Assembly: GCA_020746875.1 (NCBI GenBank)
Contig: JAGTJL010000006.1
Coordinates: forward strand, 1,240,001-1,304,000
Direction of reading: 5' to 3'
Length of the DNA stretch: 64,000 nt
From: Rhexocercosporidium sp. MPI-PUGE-AT-0058
Lineage: Eukaryota; Ascomycota; Leotiomycetes; Helotiales
Position 1 is the first letter of the stretch; each line of letters opens with the position of its first letter. The notes below the pieces were generated by a model. It saw only the letters and a list, made by a program, of their open reading frames with translations, was not told the DNA's origin and did not search any database. The translations under genes were made by a program, and so were the position numbers. Below are positions 23,890-38,200 of this stretch, piece after piece.

Positions 23890-25640
23890 GAGCCTTATCA
23901 AAATTTTGCGGTAAATATTATTTTATTTAGATACGCGATTTTAAGAGATAAATGATTAAATTCTTTTTTCTACTTAGAATTTAATAAAGTCTGCATTTCG
24001 CGTAATTAAGTTAACTATGCCTGTATTCGACTCTACATTAGAGCTCTTTACGTATACTTGTCGTAAGAAGCTAGACTCGATATATTTAACCTTAAGCTAT
24101 TTTCCTTATAAGTATTTCTAATACGAAAAAGTATTTCTTCGCCGTTAAGCTCTCTTTTATAATATCTTTTAAGTTATATTATAATATATAAATACTTATA
24201 ATAGCTTTCAGGCGTCTTATCAACGGCTTTTTGTTATATATATGCCCATCCATTCTATCTGTACAGAATCGGGCCCGCAGCATAAGAGAGCCGAGGCTTT
24301 TACGGTATTAATAGAATCAGTCTTACTTATATATTTAATTACGCTGGCGTTTTATTTCTTTTTATAAATAACTTCTTTTATATATACGCTTTTCTTTTAG
24401 ACTTCTTTAAAAGCCAGAAATTAATTCTTTAAATATAATTTACTTTAAACCTTTACGAAGCTTTACTTACCGTAAACTCTATTTAATAAGTTAATTTTTT
24501 TATTTTATAAAAAAAGAATACAAAAAGTAAAAGAACGGTTCTTTATTAAATAATTATATTTAATAACGCTAAACTTATAAATAATACTCGCTTCAGTAAT
24601 ACTACTTATAATATTTTTCGTAAAATTATAAAATCTATAAATCCTTTTTATATAATTAAAAACGAAAATACTTTTAATAGCGAACTACCTTAAAGCACTC
24701 GCGGTAATAATAATAAGGAATCTTTTTATACTTATAATTAATTCGTTTATATTCGTGAAAAAAAGAAGTAAAGTTATAATTTAAATTAAAATTAACTTAA
24801 ATATATTCGATTATATAACGAATAATATAAACTTTTTTATTCTTAATATTAATATTAATCTTACGGCTTTAAGTATACTTAGTAAAGAATAAATTACTTA
24901 AAAGCAGCGCGAGCTCGAAGAGCATATACGCTTATTAATTAAATTTAAAATTAAAAATACTTATGCGAAGACGCGACTCACTTATTATAAGAATAGTTTT
25001 ATTAGACTTCGTTGCCTTCGGGTAATCTCTGTCGTATATATAAAAGTAATAAGTAAATAATATATAATTAAAAAAAGCTTTTAATAAACTTATAATATAA
25101 TATTAAATTTTATTATTATTACTTTTATAAAAGATTTTAAGTTACTTTTAATAAAACGTAACTTTAATTTAAGATTAAAAGCTAATTTACTTAACTTATA
25201 ATACTCACTTAATAAAGATATTATTAAACTTAAGACTTTATCGGCCTTAAAATACTTTTAAAAAATAACCGTATTATTTATAATAAATTATATAATTTAT
25301 AAACTTAAAATAATATTATTAATATATTTAAATTTAAACGCTTATATTTTATTAAAATATATTACGATTTAAGCGAAAGATAAGCACGATTATAAGAAAT
25401 GCCTTATAATTATAATTTTTAAAAAATATAAAAAAAAGAATTTTAAAAGCTTATAAAATTAAAAAAAATACTTAAGAAAAGATTTTTAAAACTCGCTTAT
25501 ATAATTATAATACGTATGCGAATCGAGTACGCGTCGTAGCTATAAATATAAAAAACGACTTATTAATTTATTAAAGTAATATAAAGTAAATTACTTTCTT
25601 TAAAAGCTAGTTTAAAGAAAATGCAAGAATATAATAAAAA
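23890..25640 (+). mobile_element. Fragment D of the 257-bp-LTR gypsy family
   Basis: The LTR at 24232-24488 is in plus orientation and is followed by the 5' internal region seen at the 5' ends of copies A and C. Similarity fades at about 25640. The first 80 bp of this LTR are much less mutated than in other copies. Upstream DNA (23890-24231) is AT-rich but I could not assign it. No readable coding sequence remains. Confidence 0.65.
24232..24488 (+). repeat. LTR of fragment D (257 bp)
   Basis: It begins TGTTATATATATGCCC and ends ACTCTATTTAATA, matching the other copies at both ends. It retains C and G at sites that are T and A in copies B and C, so it preserves the least-altered state of the LTR start. 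Confidence 0.75.
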
Positions 25641-26074
25641 GAGGTCGATTTAAGACGTAGAAAATAAAAACGAGTAATTAGACTTGCCGAAATTATCTTC
25701 TTTTAAGCTATATAATTTATAAAATATTATAATTATTATTTAATTTTTTATTAAAAAGGACACGATTTTTTTTTTAATAATTCAAAGGAGTTCATTTAAA
25801 ATATTATAGTTAATATAGCCATCGAGCTTTATAAGGTATATTTAATAATAATTAAGTATATTATATTATAAAAGAAGATTAAATTAAATAATACTCGTAA
25901 GAAAATATTACGGCGAAGTATTTATAAAAGCGGTTCTTTAGTAATTATAAGCGATTTAAAGGAAAGAATACGTATACGCGATAAGCTAAGCGGGAGGAGA
26001 CTCTTCGAAAGGCTTAAAAAGCTTTATAAGTCGCTATTAATAAGTTTATTAAAACTTTATATATTACTAGAGTT

Positions 26075-26111
<37 letters not shown>

Positions 26112-26201
26112 TTAATATTTATAAAGTAAAAAGCGACTTTTTTACGTTAAAAGATTTAATTTTTATATAAGAACTTAATAAGAACTTTATTCTTTTAAAA
26201 G
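25641..26201. other. Junction between fragments D and B, with a poly-A tract
   Basis: AT-rich, unassigned sequence. A run of 29 A lies at 26081-26109. Plus-strand reading of about 25900-26060 is broken but Lys/Arg-rich, vaguely like the C-terminal tail of a transposase; I do not claim this. No gene was seen. Confidence 0.45.
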
Positions 26202-26458
26202 TATTAAATAAAATTTACGATAAATAAAGCTTTATAAAGATTTAAGATAAATTATATTTAAAGAATTAATTTCTAGCTTTTAAAGAAATCTAAAAGAAAA
26301 GCGTATATATAAAAGAAGTTATTTATAAAAGGAAATAAAACGCCGGCGTAATTAAATATATAAGTAAGACTAATTTTATTAATATTATAAAAGCTTTAGC
26401 TTTCTTATATTATAAGCCCGATTCTATATAAATAAAATAAATAAGTATATATATAATA
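26202..26458 (-). repeat. 3' LTR of copy B (257 bp)
   Basis: Same length and landmarks as the left LTR of copy A. As in copy A, the five bases outside the LTR are AAAAG, preceded by TCTTTT. Confidence 0.75.
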
Positions 26459-29391
26459 ATTATTCTTTTTCTTAATAATAGCGTTTGCGATATTAATATT
26501 TTAATAAATAATATATTAGTACGCTTTTGCGTCGCTTAAAACGAAGATTAAGCAGCGGTAAGTCGGACAACTATATTTTAATTAATAAGTTTAATTAATT
26601 AAATTATTACGTTAAAAATATAATACTATACCGCGATTAGTTCGTCGGACGTCGTCCGATCACTTTATAAGCCGTTTCATATAATATATTAATATTATTA
26701 ATTTAATAAATAAGAAAAACTTTATAAAATAATAAAAGATATTTACTTTAATTATAAGACTTTTACGCGTATATATAAAAGCTTTTATATTTATATTTAA
26801 GTATTATAATTATTAAAAAGTTATCTTTGGTCGGCGAAATAATAAATAAGTTACGCGTTAATAACGTATTCACGTTTATTTATTAAGTAAATAAAATATA
26901 AATAATATAAATATAATAATATAATTACGTAATAATTACGACTCCGTTACCTCGTCGAGACGTATATATAAATAGTTTCCTTGTCGTATTAATAATAACT
27001 TTTTTTTTAATTTATTTATATATAATACTTATGCTTATACCTTATTATTTTTATATTTTTTTTCTTTTTCTTTTTTTTAATTAATTATTATTATTATTAT
27101 TATTATATCTTTTGTTTAGTGTATTAAAGCTATTATATTTAATAATTTTACGAATTAGCCTTATAGAAGTTCTTATAGTTAATGCTTTAAAGTTATATTT
27201 AGTTGAATTTTTCTTTTATTATATTAATGAAAAAGGGAAAAAGAATTACGACCGCTACTCCGAGTAAAAAGCCGTTTATATTATTGTATGTATTTATATT
27301 TATAAAGTTTATTAATAATATAATATTAAGCGCGTTAAAAATAAATTGTATATTAATTGTAAAGTAAATAATTTCCTTATATTTTTTATAAAGATATTTA
27401 TATTATAAAAAACCTTACTTTTAATTTCGAAAACTAATTATATAAGAATAGTAAATATAATACCGGCGTCGCTCTTAAGGATTATAACTTTACGCTTTTT
27501 ATAAGAGTTTAAAGCTTTACTACTTAACTCGAGAAGTACTGTATAATCGATTTCTCGTCGCGCATATCTTTTAAGTTTAATAAAAAAGATATTAATTAAA
27601 TCTTTTTTTTTATTAATATTCTTTTTATAAATTATATTTTTTTTTAAAAATATTATTAATATATTAATAAAATAAAAGAGTTCGAGAAGTTTTATGAAAA
27701 TATAATATATTTAATTAATAATATATTTAAGTTTAAAAACACTTATATTATTACTTTCGCCTTTAAGACCGACTAAATTATGTACGGTTTAATAAAGGAG
27801 TTAATAACGGAGATTCGGTTGTGTCGCGAAGTTATAATAATTATTATAAGTATTTCGTATTTATTCCGCTATTAATATATATTAATATTATATTAATATT
27901 ATATTAAAGCGATATTATATTGAATAAGATTATTAAAGTTATTTTAAGAAATATTTTATAATTTTATAACACTTAATAAATATTATAATATGAATTTAAA
28001 TTTAGCGTTAAGGAATTTAAGATTTTTAAATAATTTAATTTATAAAATAAATACTTTATACTTTAAGTACTTATAATAAAGTTAGGCTATTATTTTATAA
28101 TTAAAATAAAATTTTATTATTTTTTAAATTATAATTTAAATATATTTTATAAGCTTATTCTTTTTTAATATAATATTATATATTTTTATTTACGTCGGTA
28201 TTATTTTTAAAATCTTAATAAAACTTTTAAAACTTTTATAAGAAAATATAAAAAAAAGAATATTTTTTATTTATAATTAGTAATACTTTCTTATTTTCTT
28301 AACTTTTTGTAATCTTCTTAGCTTTTTCGTAAATTACGTAGAAAATTTATACTTTTTTATATTTAATATTTAATTTTTTAATTTATAATTTTTATTATAT
28401 ATATTAAAAGTTTCCTTAATATTCTCGAGATTTAAATATATTAAGAATTAAATATTATAATCTTTTAAGAAACTTTTTTATTTAATTAAATATTTTTTAA
28501 TCTTATTTTATTTTATTTTATTTATAATTAAAAATACTTTTAATTTTTTATTTTTAAAAGTTATTTTCTTTACTTAACTTTAAAAGCTTATGATATAAGT
28601 AATAATTTAATTACTTATTAACTTATATTATATATTATTTTAATAAAAATATATAAAATATTAAGTAAAGCTTTTTATATAAACTTAATAGCTTTACTTA
28701 TGTATTTAATAATTTAAATAAGTTAATATATTTTAATAATAGCTTTTTAATTTTTAATTAAGTATTCTTAATATTAAGTATTATTTATTATTTTAATTAA
28801 AAATATTTATTTAGATATTAAGTTTTATAATAGCTTTTTCGATTTTATTATGTATAATTTTAAACTTTCGTAAGTTTAGCTTATTTATTATTTAATAATT
28901 TTATTTTATTTTAAGTAGTTAATATTTCTTTTTTTTTAAATATTATTCTTAGAGTTTTATAATATTACCGACTTATAATTATAATAAACTTAAAATAAAG
29001 ATATTTAAAGCGTTTAATAAAAAGAATTATTATAAGTAAATTTAGTAAAAATTAATTTATTTATTTAGTTTTTTTATAATATTTTATAAAAAGCGTAAAA
29101 GTATATTTTTAGATTTTAATTTTACTTTTTTATTTATTTATTTAAGAATAATATATAAAGTTTAATTTTTATTTAATATATATATAAAAGTAAAAAGTAA
29201 ATTAAAATTTATTAATAAATATTATATTTTTATTAAATATAATACTTTAAGATATATTAAAAAAAGAAAATACTTTTTTAAATAATAATTTTATAAGTTC
29301 GGGAGTATTAATTGTTTTGCGATATATTAAGTATTAAGCTATTTTTAAATATCGATTAATAATTATTAATATATAATTAAGATTTAAATTA

Positions 29392-29880
29392 GGCCATAGC
29401 TAAATCTTCATACGTAAATAGCTAAATCCTCATACGCTAAATTTTTAGTAACTCGGCGAGTGTTATTTATTAATCTTCTCGCGCTATATTAATTAATATT
29501 AAGTGGTAAAGGCCTTTAATATATAATATAAACTTTTATAATTACGTAATTACTCTTAAGGTAAAAATTAAAGAAATTAAAGTTATTTAAATTTAACTTA
29601 ATACTTTAACGTACTTTTATTATTATTACTTATTATTATTATTATAAATACTCTTCTTTAAGCTTATGGCCTTGCGCCTTTTATAAGTAATTAGTGAAGT
29701 TAAGGTATATACTTAGGATGTAAAGTTTAAAGTAAATAATTTAATATAAGAAAGTTAAATATATATTATATATAGTTATATATATTAATTTTAATAATAA
29801 TAAATGTACTCTTTATTTTTGACTCGCTTACTTAACGTATAGGGATTTAATTATTTATATATAAAAATTTAATTATGGCC
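29392..29880. mobile_element. hAT-like non-autonomous element with 8-bp duplication
   Basis: A 489-bp insertion in gypsy copy B. It is flanked by a perfect 8-bp direct repeat TTAAATTA (29384-29391 and 29881-29888). The ends are inverted repeats of about 45 bp beginning GGCCATA. The 8-bp duplication is typical of hAT transposons. It has no coding capacity. The right arm carries more RIP-type transitions than the left. The same family recurs at 39520-40484. Confidence 0.85.
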
Positions 29881-32800
29881 TTAAATTATTAAATAAGTCT
29901 TTATAAAATAATAACTTTATAATAAAATTTATTAAAATTTTAAATTAAAACCGCGAAAGCCTTAAGAGACTTATTAAAAGTTTATATAATATATATTATT
30001 TCGATTTAATTTTTTAATAAATATTATATTTTTTAATATATATTTTAATATCGTTTTTTATTTTATTTTAAAAATAAGTTTTACAAAGGGATTGCGAAGT
30101 TTTTATAATATCGTAATATTTTATTAATAAGTTATTATAATAAAGTTTTATAATTTTTATTCTTAATATTAAATTATTTAAAATATAAGCTTTAAAATCT
30201 TATTAAAGAAGTCCCGATATATTTAAACTTTATTTTTAATTTAATTAAGATTTAAGTTTATTTATTATATTTATTATACTTTTATAATTTTTATTATTAC
30301 GTTAAGTGAAAATAATTAAATCTCGCAGCGGCTTTATTAATAAAATTAAAGTTATTTAACTTTAATTATTATTTTTATTTATAATATTAAAATAAGATAT
30401 TTATAATTATTAATTCTTGCGATAAGCGGCTAGCTTTTATTCTTTATATATAATAATATATTTATGAATAAAGTTATTATTTTAAATATAATATTTAAAA
30501 AACTAAGTTTTATATATTTAACTTTTAGATTTTTTTTTAAATAACTTATTCCGGTTTTATTAACACTGAGTCCGGCTTTTTATCGGTAAAATGTTAAATA
30601 ATATTAAATAATTATTTTAATAATATCTTATAATCCTTATTTAAGAATACTTTAATATCAGTTCTTCGACTTCGTAAAGCACTTATAAAAGCTTTTTTTA
30701 ATTTATTTTAAAATATTAATAATTAAGTAATATTAATAAGACTTTTAAATTTCTAATAATTTAATTTCTTATTAAGTTTATTCGCTGAGTTTATAATACT
30801 TTTATAATAATAAATTTTAAAATTATAAATAATAAAATATATTACTTATTATACTTATCGACTCTCGAGATATTTTATTATTATAAAATATTTAAAATTA
30901 TTATAATCCGTAAGTATTTTAATAATATATTAATTACTTTTAAAGTAATGCCTTTATTTTTTTAAACACTTAACGATAATTAAAAGCTTTTTATTATAAG
31001 TAATATATAATTCCGCTTAATATTAATTATTTTATAAAATTAATACGTAATAGATTTTTAATATTACTTAAATCTTTTTTTAAAATTAGTTTATTAAAAG
31101 AAAGTATTAATAATTATAAATTCAAAAGTATTAGTTTCAATTCGAATCCGCTTTATAAAATTAAAATGCTTTATAATTAATATATTAATAAAAGCTATTT
31201 TTAAATCTTTAAAGTTTTTCTTAATTATATTAAAGAATTCGAAAGGTCTTTTTTAATTTTATTTTTTATATTTTAAAGAGCTTTCGTTAAGTTTATAATT
31301 ATTTTAAAATATTTTAATATAAATTTATAATAAAAATTCGGAAAGCTTAAAAAAATTTAAATATTTTTATAAGATTTCGGCTTTAATTATTTTTAAATTA
31401 AACAGATCCGCCTTAAATCCGCTTAAATATTAATTAATCCGATTTTAAATCTTAAGAACTCGACTTAATTTATTTTAAATTTATACTTATTAAGTTTAAC
31501 GAAGAGCTTATACTTACGCAATTGTTTTATAATAGCTTTAATATACTTATAATACTTTTTTTTATTTTTAAAATAAATTAAGATATTATTAATATATAAT
31601 AATAAAATAATCGATCAGTCTTATTAACGCTTTATTAATATACGCTTAAAACGTAATTAAAGCGTTAAATAGCTCGAAAAAATATTATTAAATATTTAAA
31701 ATATTTATATTTTATACGAAAAGTTATTTTTTATTTATATCTTTTCTTAATTTTAATATAATAATATATATTTTTTAAAATTTAAAGCCGTGAATATTAC
31801 GGTTTTATTAAAACGGTTTAACGTTTTATTAATTAAAAAAAAAGAATAGCGATTTTTAATTATTATTTTATTTAATCCTCGATAATTTATATATAAACGT
31901 AATTTTTTATTTTTCTTTAATATAAATAATATCGGCGTATTTATAAGACTTTTTAATAAACGAAATTTTTTTTTATAATAAAGTAATAAAGTATTCTTAA
32001 AGCATAATAAATTATAATTTAGAAAAGTTATAAAAAAGGCTATATAAAAGTAATATATTAATATTAATAGTATGCTCGAATTTAACTTATTCTTTAAAGA
32101 AAGTAGTTAGTAAATTATTATTATATATATTTATTATATTTATAAGCTAATTTAAGAAAAGTATTAGTTTAAGAGTCTTTAATTAAATAATTAATACTTA
32201 TAACGGATTTACGACGTTAATATTAAAATAAATATCTTATAATTGCTTTAAATACTTATATAATCTTAAATTCTTTAAATAATTATAATTAAATTAAAAT
32301 ATAATATAATATAAAGTATTATTTTAAGGTTAATATTAAAAGTATTAATAAACTCTTTTATTATTACGATTTAAATTTTATTTTAAATTAAAATGTAAGC
32401 TTATTTTTTAAGTTTTTAATTATAATACTCGGCGCTCTTATATTTAAAAAAACTTTATTTTAAGAATTATATTATATTTTAAGTTTTTATAATTATAAAA
32501 TCTTTTTTAAAAGGTTTTCGAGATTTTATAATTATTTTATATAATTATATATAAATTATAAGCGTTAATTACTTAAAATTAATACTTATTAAAAGTTATA
32601 AACTTTTAATTATATTTAAATAAAAAAAGAAATTCTTATAATTTAACTTTATATTTATTAAAGAAATTATAATTTAAATTATTATTTATTAAATTATTAA
32701 ATAACGTATTTATATTTATTTTAAGTTATTTTAATTTTATAAAATTATATAAGCGTTTAAGAATATCTCTTAAGCCTTCGACGCTTAAGATTTAATATTA

Positions 32801-33590
32801 CTTTTTCTTATATTTTTTTTAATATTAAACGACTTTTATTTTTTAATATATATAATAATATATACTTTCTTTTTTATTAAAAGAGTTTTTTTTATTACTT
32901 TAAAACGTTTTTTTACTTTTAATTTTTAAGAATTATTTTACGTTTATTATATAAACTTAAAATAATTATAATTTTTAAATTAATAATTCTTTTATTTATA
33001 AAAGTAATAAAATATAATACTTTTAATATAAAATTTTTTTTATTAAAAAGTTAAGAATTAAAAGTTAAAAAGGCGCTATTAAGTGTGCGCTTTTATTATT
33101 ATTTTTAAAATATTTTTTATAGCTTTTTTTACAAGATTTATTATTCTTAAGATTATTATTACTTTATTTGCTTTTACCTTTATTATATTTAGCTTTCGAT
33201 ATATTAAAAGATATTCTTTAAGTTCTTTTAATAAAAACTTAATATCGTTAGTTAGTTTCTTTATTATTAATAAATATTAAAAATGTTTATAAAAGTATAA
33301 AAGTTAATTTATTATGTTATTAATATATACGTAATTACTTTATAAAATTAATATTATTATTATTATTAAATATTTAAATATTACGGTTTTTAATAAATAT
33401 AATAAACCGTTAATATATCGTTTAAATAAATTCGCCTAATTATTAACGGAACCGCTTAATATTCTTAATAACTTTAGTACTTCGAGTTTCTTTAAAAGTA
33501 TAAAGCATTTTTAAGAAGTTAATAAATAAGTTTTATATTAATAAAATACTCTCGGCTTTAATTATAATTATATTCTTGAATACTTAAAAG

Positions 33591-33781
33591 CATTCTTAAT
33601 TATATAACTTTTTATTGTATTTGCTTTAATTTTAGTAAGATCTTGAAAAGAAGAAATAATTAAGTATTTAAAGTTAAAGCTTTATAAGGTATTTTAAATG
33701 CAAACGTTATATAAGTGCTTTTAAAGACGGAAGATATTAATATTGAGAAATTATAAAATATATATAAAATAAAAGAGAAAC
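33591..33781. other. Host spacer left of the TRIM-like element
   Basis: AT-rich sequence that is not part of copies B or C and contains no gene. It ends in GAAAC, the left target duplication of the TRIM-like element. Confidence 0.5.
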
Positions 33782-34308
33782 TATTATATAATTGCTATTA
33801 AGTGACTTATTCCTTTGTAAGTATATATATTGTAGTAAAGCATTTTTAGTTATAGCCGGAAATTATAGTCTTTTAGCTTTAATAACGTAATAGTATAAGC
33901 TTTACTTTTTTTACGTTATAATATTTTCGGCTATATTAACATAATAATCGATCGGGAGTACGATTAGATTTTATATAATAACTTTATAATAGGAAGACGT
34001 GTATTAGTAAGAAGTAATTTACGTAAGCTACCTCGAGAATTAAATTTACGCTAATAAAAAGTGATATTTAAAGTGCGGAGTAATTTTTCTTTATAACGTT
34101 ATAATTATTAAAAGCTTAAAATGAATATGTTTGACTCACAGAACTAAGTCTTATAAGAAGAAGAATAGTTGTTATATAATTGCTGTTAAGTGACTTATTC
34201 CTTTGTAAGTATATATATTATAATAAAGCATTTTTAGCTATAGCCGGAAATTATAATCTTTTGGCTTTAATAGCGTAATAATGTAAGCTTTACTTTCTTT
34301 ACGTTATA
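33782..34308. mobile_element. TRIM-like element (terminal-repeat retrotransposon in miniature)
   Basis: Two direct repeats of exactly 139 bp (33782-33920 and 34170-34308) flank a non-coding interior of about 249 bp. I count 11 differences between them, all transitions and no gaps. The second repeat begins TG where the first has TA, and both end TA where an LTR should end CA, as expected from RIP. Outside are GAAAC (33777-33781) and AAAAC (34309-34313), a 5-bp target duplication differing by one G-to-A change. A purine tract (AAGAAGAAGAATAG) directly precedes the second repeat, as a polypurine tract would. It resembles a TRIM mobilised by another element's enzymes. Confidence 0.85.
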
Positions 34309-34982
34309 AAAACTAAAATATTTTAATATAGTTTTTTACGAGCTTAAGAACGAACGGATTACATTTATATAACTTGTGGCTATTATATAATAAGAGCTTT
34401 TACGGCTTATTTAGCCCGGCGTAAATATGCTCGATTAAGTAATTTATATAATTTATTATAATATAGTTATTTATATAATTTATATTAAAGTAATTAATAC
34501 GCTTATCTTTAATTAAATTCTTATGTATTTAATTCTTTATTATCTTCTTTTTGAGAGTAATAATATATAATAAAAGCGTTTTCTTTTTATTTTCGTGAAT
34601 AATCTTTATAATTATTATAAATTTCCGATTTTTTAAATTAGTAATATAAAGCTTTTTAATATTAATAAGTATAATAATCTTTTTTTTAATAATATAATTA
34701 ATTTGTGTTTTAAACTCGTTTATATTTAAAATCTTCTTTTTATTATTAATATTATATTATTTTATTATATTTTATAGCTTTTTAAATTATATTTTAACGT
34801 CGTTTTTAATATAAGATTCGACTCGGGCATAAGTAATAAGTTTAATATAAATAATATAAAGTAAAAGGTTCTTTTTAAACTAAAGAAAGAATTAGTGCTT
34901 TAACGGAGTAAGTAAAAGAAGATTTATTTATTATACTTTAATTAATAATATTATAGTAATTAAAATTAAGTCTTTTATTTAT
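34309..34982. other. Spacer between the TRIM-like element and copy C
   Basis: AT-rich, no gene and no assignable repeat. Simple runs of TTATATAATT occur near 34440-34490. Confidence 0.45.
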
Positions 34983-35240
34983 TGTATTATATATATGCTT
35001 ATTAATTTTATTTATATGAAATCGGGCCCGTAAAATAAGAAGGCTAAAGCTTTTATAATATTAATAAAATCAGTCTTACTTATATTTTTAATTACGTCGG
35101 CGTTTTATTTCTTTTTATAAATAACTTTTTCAATATATACGATTTTTTTTTAAACTTCTTCGAAAGTTAAAGATTAATTCTTTAAATATATTTATTTTAA
35201 GTTTTTATAAAACTTTACTTATTATAAACTTTATTTAATA
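34983..35240 (+). repeat. 5' LTR of copy C
   Basis: 258 bp, beginning TGTATTATATATATGC with one extra base relative to the 257-bp copies and ending ACTTTATTTAATA. Confidence 0.75.
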
Positions 35241-38200
35241 AGCTAATTTCTTTATTTTATAAGAACGTAATATAAAGAATAAAAGAATAATTCTTTATTA
35301 AGTAATTATATTTAATAATATTAAACTTATGAGTAATACTTGCTTCGGTAATACCGTTCGTAATATTCTTTATAAGATTATAAAATTTATAAATTTCTTT
35401 TATATAATTAAAAGCGAAAGTACTTTTAATAATAAATTACTTTAAAATACTTGCGGTAATAATAATAAAAAATCTTTTTATATTTTTAATTAACTTATTT
35501 ATATTTATAAAAAGAAAAACAATTATAATTTAAATTAACTTATTTATATTTATATTTATAAAAAGAAAATTATAATTTAAATTAAAAATAATTTAAATAT
35601 ATTTAATTATATAATAAATAATATAATCTTTTTATCTTTAATATTAATATTAATCTTACGGCTTTAAATATACTTACCAAAAAACAAATCGCTCAGAAGT
35701 AGCGCGAGCTCGAAAAATATATACCTTTATTAATTAAATTTAAAATTAAAAATATTTCGTGCGAAAACACGACTCGCTTATTATAAAAATAATCTTATTA
35801 GATTTCGCCGCTTTTATGTAATCTCCGTTACTTATATAAACGTAATAAATAAATAATATATAATTTAAAAAAGCTTTTAATAAACTTATAATATAATATT
35901 AAATTTTATTATTATTACTTTTATAAAGGATTTTAAGTTATTTTTAATAAAACGCAATTTTAATTTAAAATTAAAAGCTAATTTATTTAATTTATAATAT
36001 TTACTTAATAAAGATATTATTAAACTTAAAACTTTATCGGCCTTAAAATACTTTTAAAAAATAATTGCATTACTTATAATAAATTATATAATTTATAAAC
36101 TTAAAATAATATTATTAATATATTTAAATTTAAACGCTTATATTTTATTAAAATATATTATAATTTAAGCGAAAGATAAGCGCGATTATAAGAAATATCT
36201 TATAATTATAATTTTTAAAAAATTTAAAAAAGAAAGTTTAAAAGCTTATAAAATTTAAAAAAAAATACTTAAAAAAATATTTTTAAAGCTCGCTTATATA
36301 ATTATAATATATATGCGAATCGAATACGTATTATAATTATAAATATAAAAAGCTATTTGTTAATTTATAAAAATAATACGAAGTAAATTATAATTAGACT
36401 TAAAAGTATCTTATTAATATAAAACTTATTTATTAATTTCTTAAAAAGATTTTATATTTTTAAAAACATTTAAAATATTAAAGTTATTAAGAATATTAAG
36501 TGGTTTTATTAATAATTAAGCGAGTTTATTTAAACGATATGCCGACGGTTTATTAGAATTATAATATTCGGATATTTAATAATAATATTATTATTAATTT
36601 TTATAAAATAATTATATATATATTAATAGCGTAATAATATTAAATTTTTTATTAAAAGAACTTAAAGAATATTTTTTAATATACCGAAAGTTAAATATAA
36701 CGAAAGCGAAAATAAATTAAATAATAATAATTTTAAAAATAGCGGATTTTGTAAAAAAAGTTATAAAAAATATTTTAAAAATAATAATAAAAAGCGCGTA
36801 TTTAATAACGCTTTTTTAGCTTTTTATTCTTAATCTTTTTATAAAAAGAAATAGAATAAAAAGAAGAATTATATTAAAAGTATTATATTTTATTATTTTT
36901 ATAAATAAAAGAGTTATTAATTTAATAATTATAATTATTTTAAGTTTATATAATAAATATAAAATAATAAAAAAATTAAAAATAAAATAATATTTTAAAA
37001 TAATAAAAAAAATCTTTTTAATAAAAAAGAAAATATATATTATTATATATATTAAAAAATAAAAGCTATTTAATATTAAAAAATATATAAGAAAAAGTAA
37101 TATTAAATCTTAAGTATTAAAAACTTAAAAGATATTTTTAAATACTTATATATTTTTATAAAATTAAAATAACTTGAAATAAATATGAATATATTATTTA
37201 ATAATTTAATAAATAATAACTTAAATTATAATTTCTTTAATAAATATAAAATTAAATTATAAAAGTTTTTTTTTTATTTAAATATAATTAAAAGTTTATA
37301 ATTTTAATAAATATTAATTCTAAGTAATTAACGCTTATAATTTATATATAATTATATAAAATAATTATAAAATCTTAAGAATCTTTTAAGAAAGATTTTA
37401 TAATTATAAAAACTTAAAAACATAATATAATTTTCGAAATAAAGTTCTTTAAATATAAAAGCGTTAAGTATTACGACTAAAAACTTAAGAAATAAGTTTA
37501 TACTTTAACTTAAGATAAGATTTAAATTATAATAATAAAGGATTTTATTAATACTTTTAATATTAATTTTAAAATAATATTTTATATTATATTTATATTT
37601 TAATTTAATTATAATTATCCGAAGAAATTAAGATTATATAAGTATTTAAAGTAATCGTAAGATATTCGTTTTAATATTAACGTTATAAAACTGTCGTAAG
37701 TATTAGCTATTTAATTAAAGACTATTAAGTTAATATTTTTCTTAAATTAGCTTATAAATATAATAAATATATACGGTAATAATTTACTAATTACTTTTTT
37801 TAATAAATAACTTAGATTCGAGCATATTATTAATATTAATATATTACTTTTATATAACTTTTTTTTAATAAATTTTCTAAATTATAATTCGTTACGCTTC
37901 GGGAATATTTTATTAATCTTATTATAAAAAAAAAAAATTATTTATTAAAAAGTCTTATAAGTATATTAATATTATTTATATTTAAAAAAAAGATTACGTT
38001 TATATATAAATTATTAAAGATTAAATAAAATAATAATTAAAAATCGTTATTTTCTTTTTTTAGTCGATAAGACGCTAAATCGTTTCGGCTAAGCTATAAT
38101 ATTCACGGTCTTAAATTTAAAAGATATATATTATTATATTAAAACTAAAAAAGAATATAAATAAAAAATAACTTTCCGTATAAAATATAAATATTTTAAA

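Larger units (their letters stand above)
26202..33590 (-). mobile_element. Gypsy copy B (minus, 5'-truncated, RIP-mutated)
   Basis: The 3' LTR is at 26202-26458 and is followed by internal sequence collinear with copy A from 11627 to about 18540. Reverse transcriptase remnants lie on the minus strand at about 31400-31660. Similarity to A stops near 33590, so the gag region and 5' LTR are missing. A hAT-like element is inserted at 29392-29880. All frames are destroyed by RIP-type mutations. Confidence 0.75.

Noticed and set aside
33083..33280. Ile/Phe-rich 65-codon frame
   Set aside because: Lies inside RIP-mutated gypsy copy B; A/T saturation gives Phe/Ile/Lys-rich chance frames.
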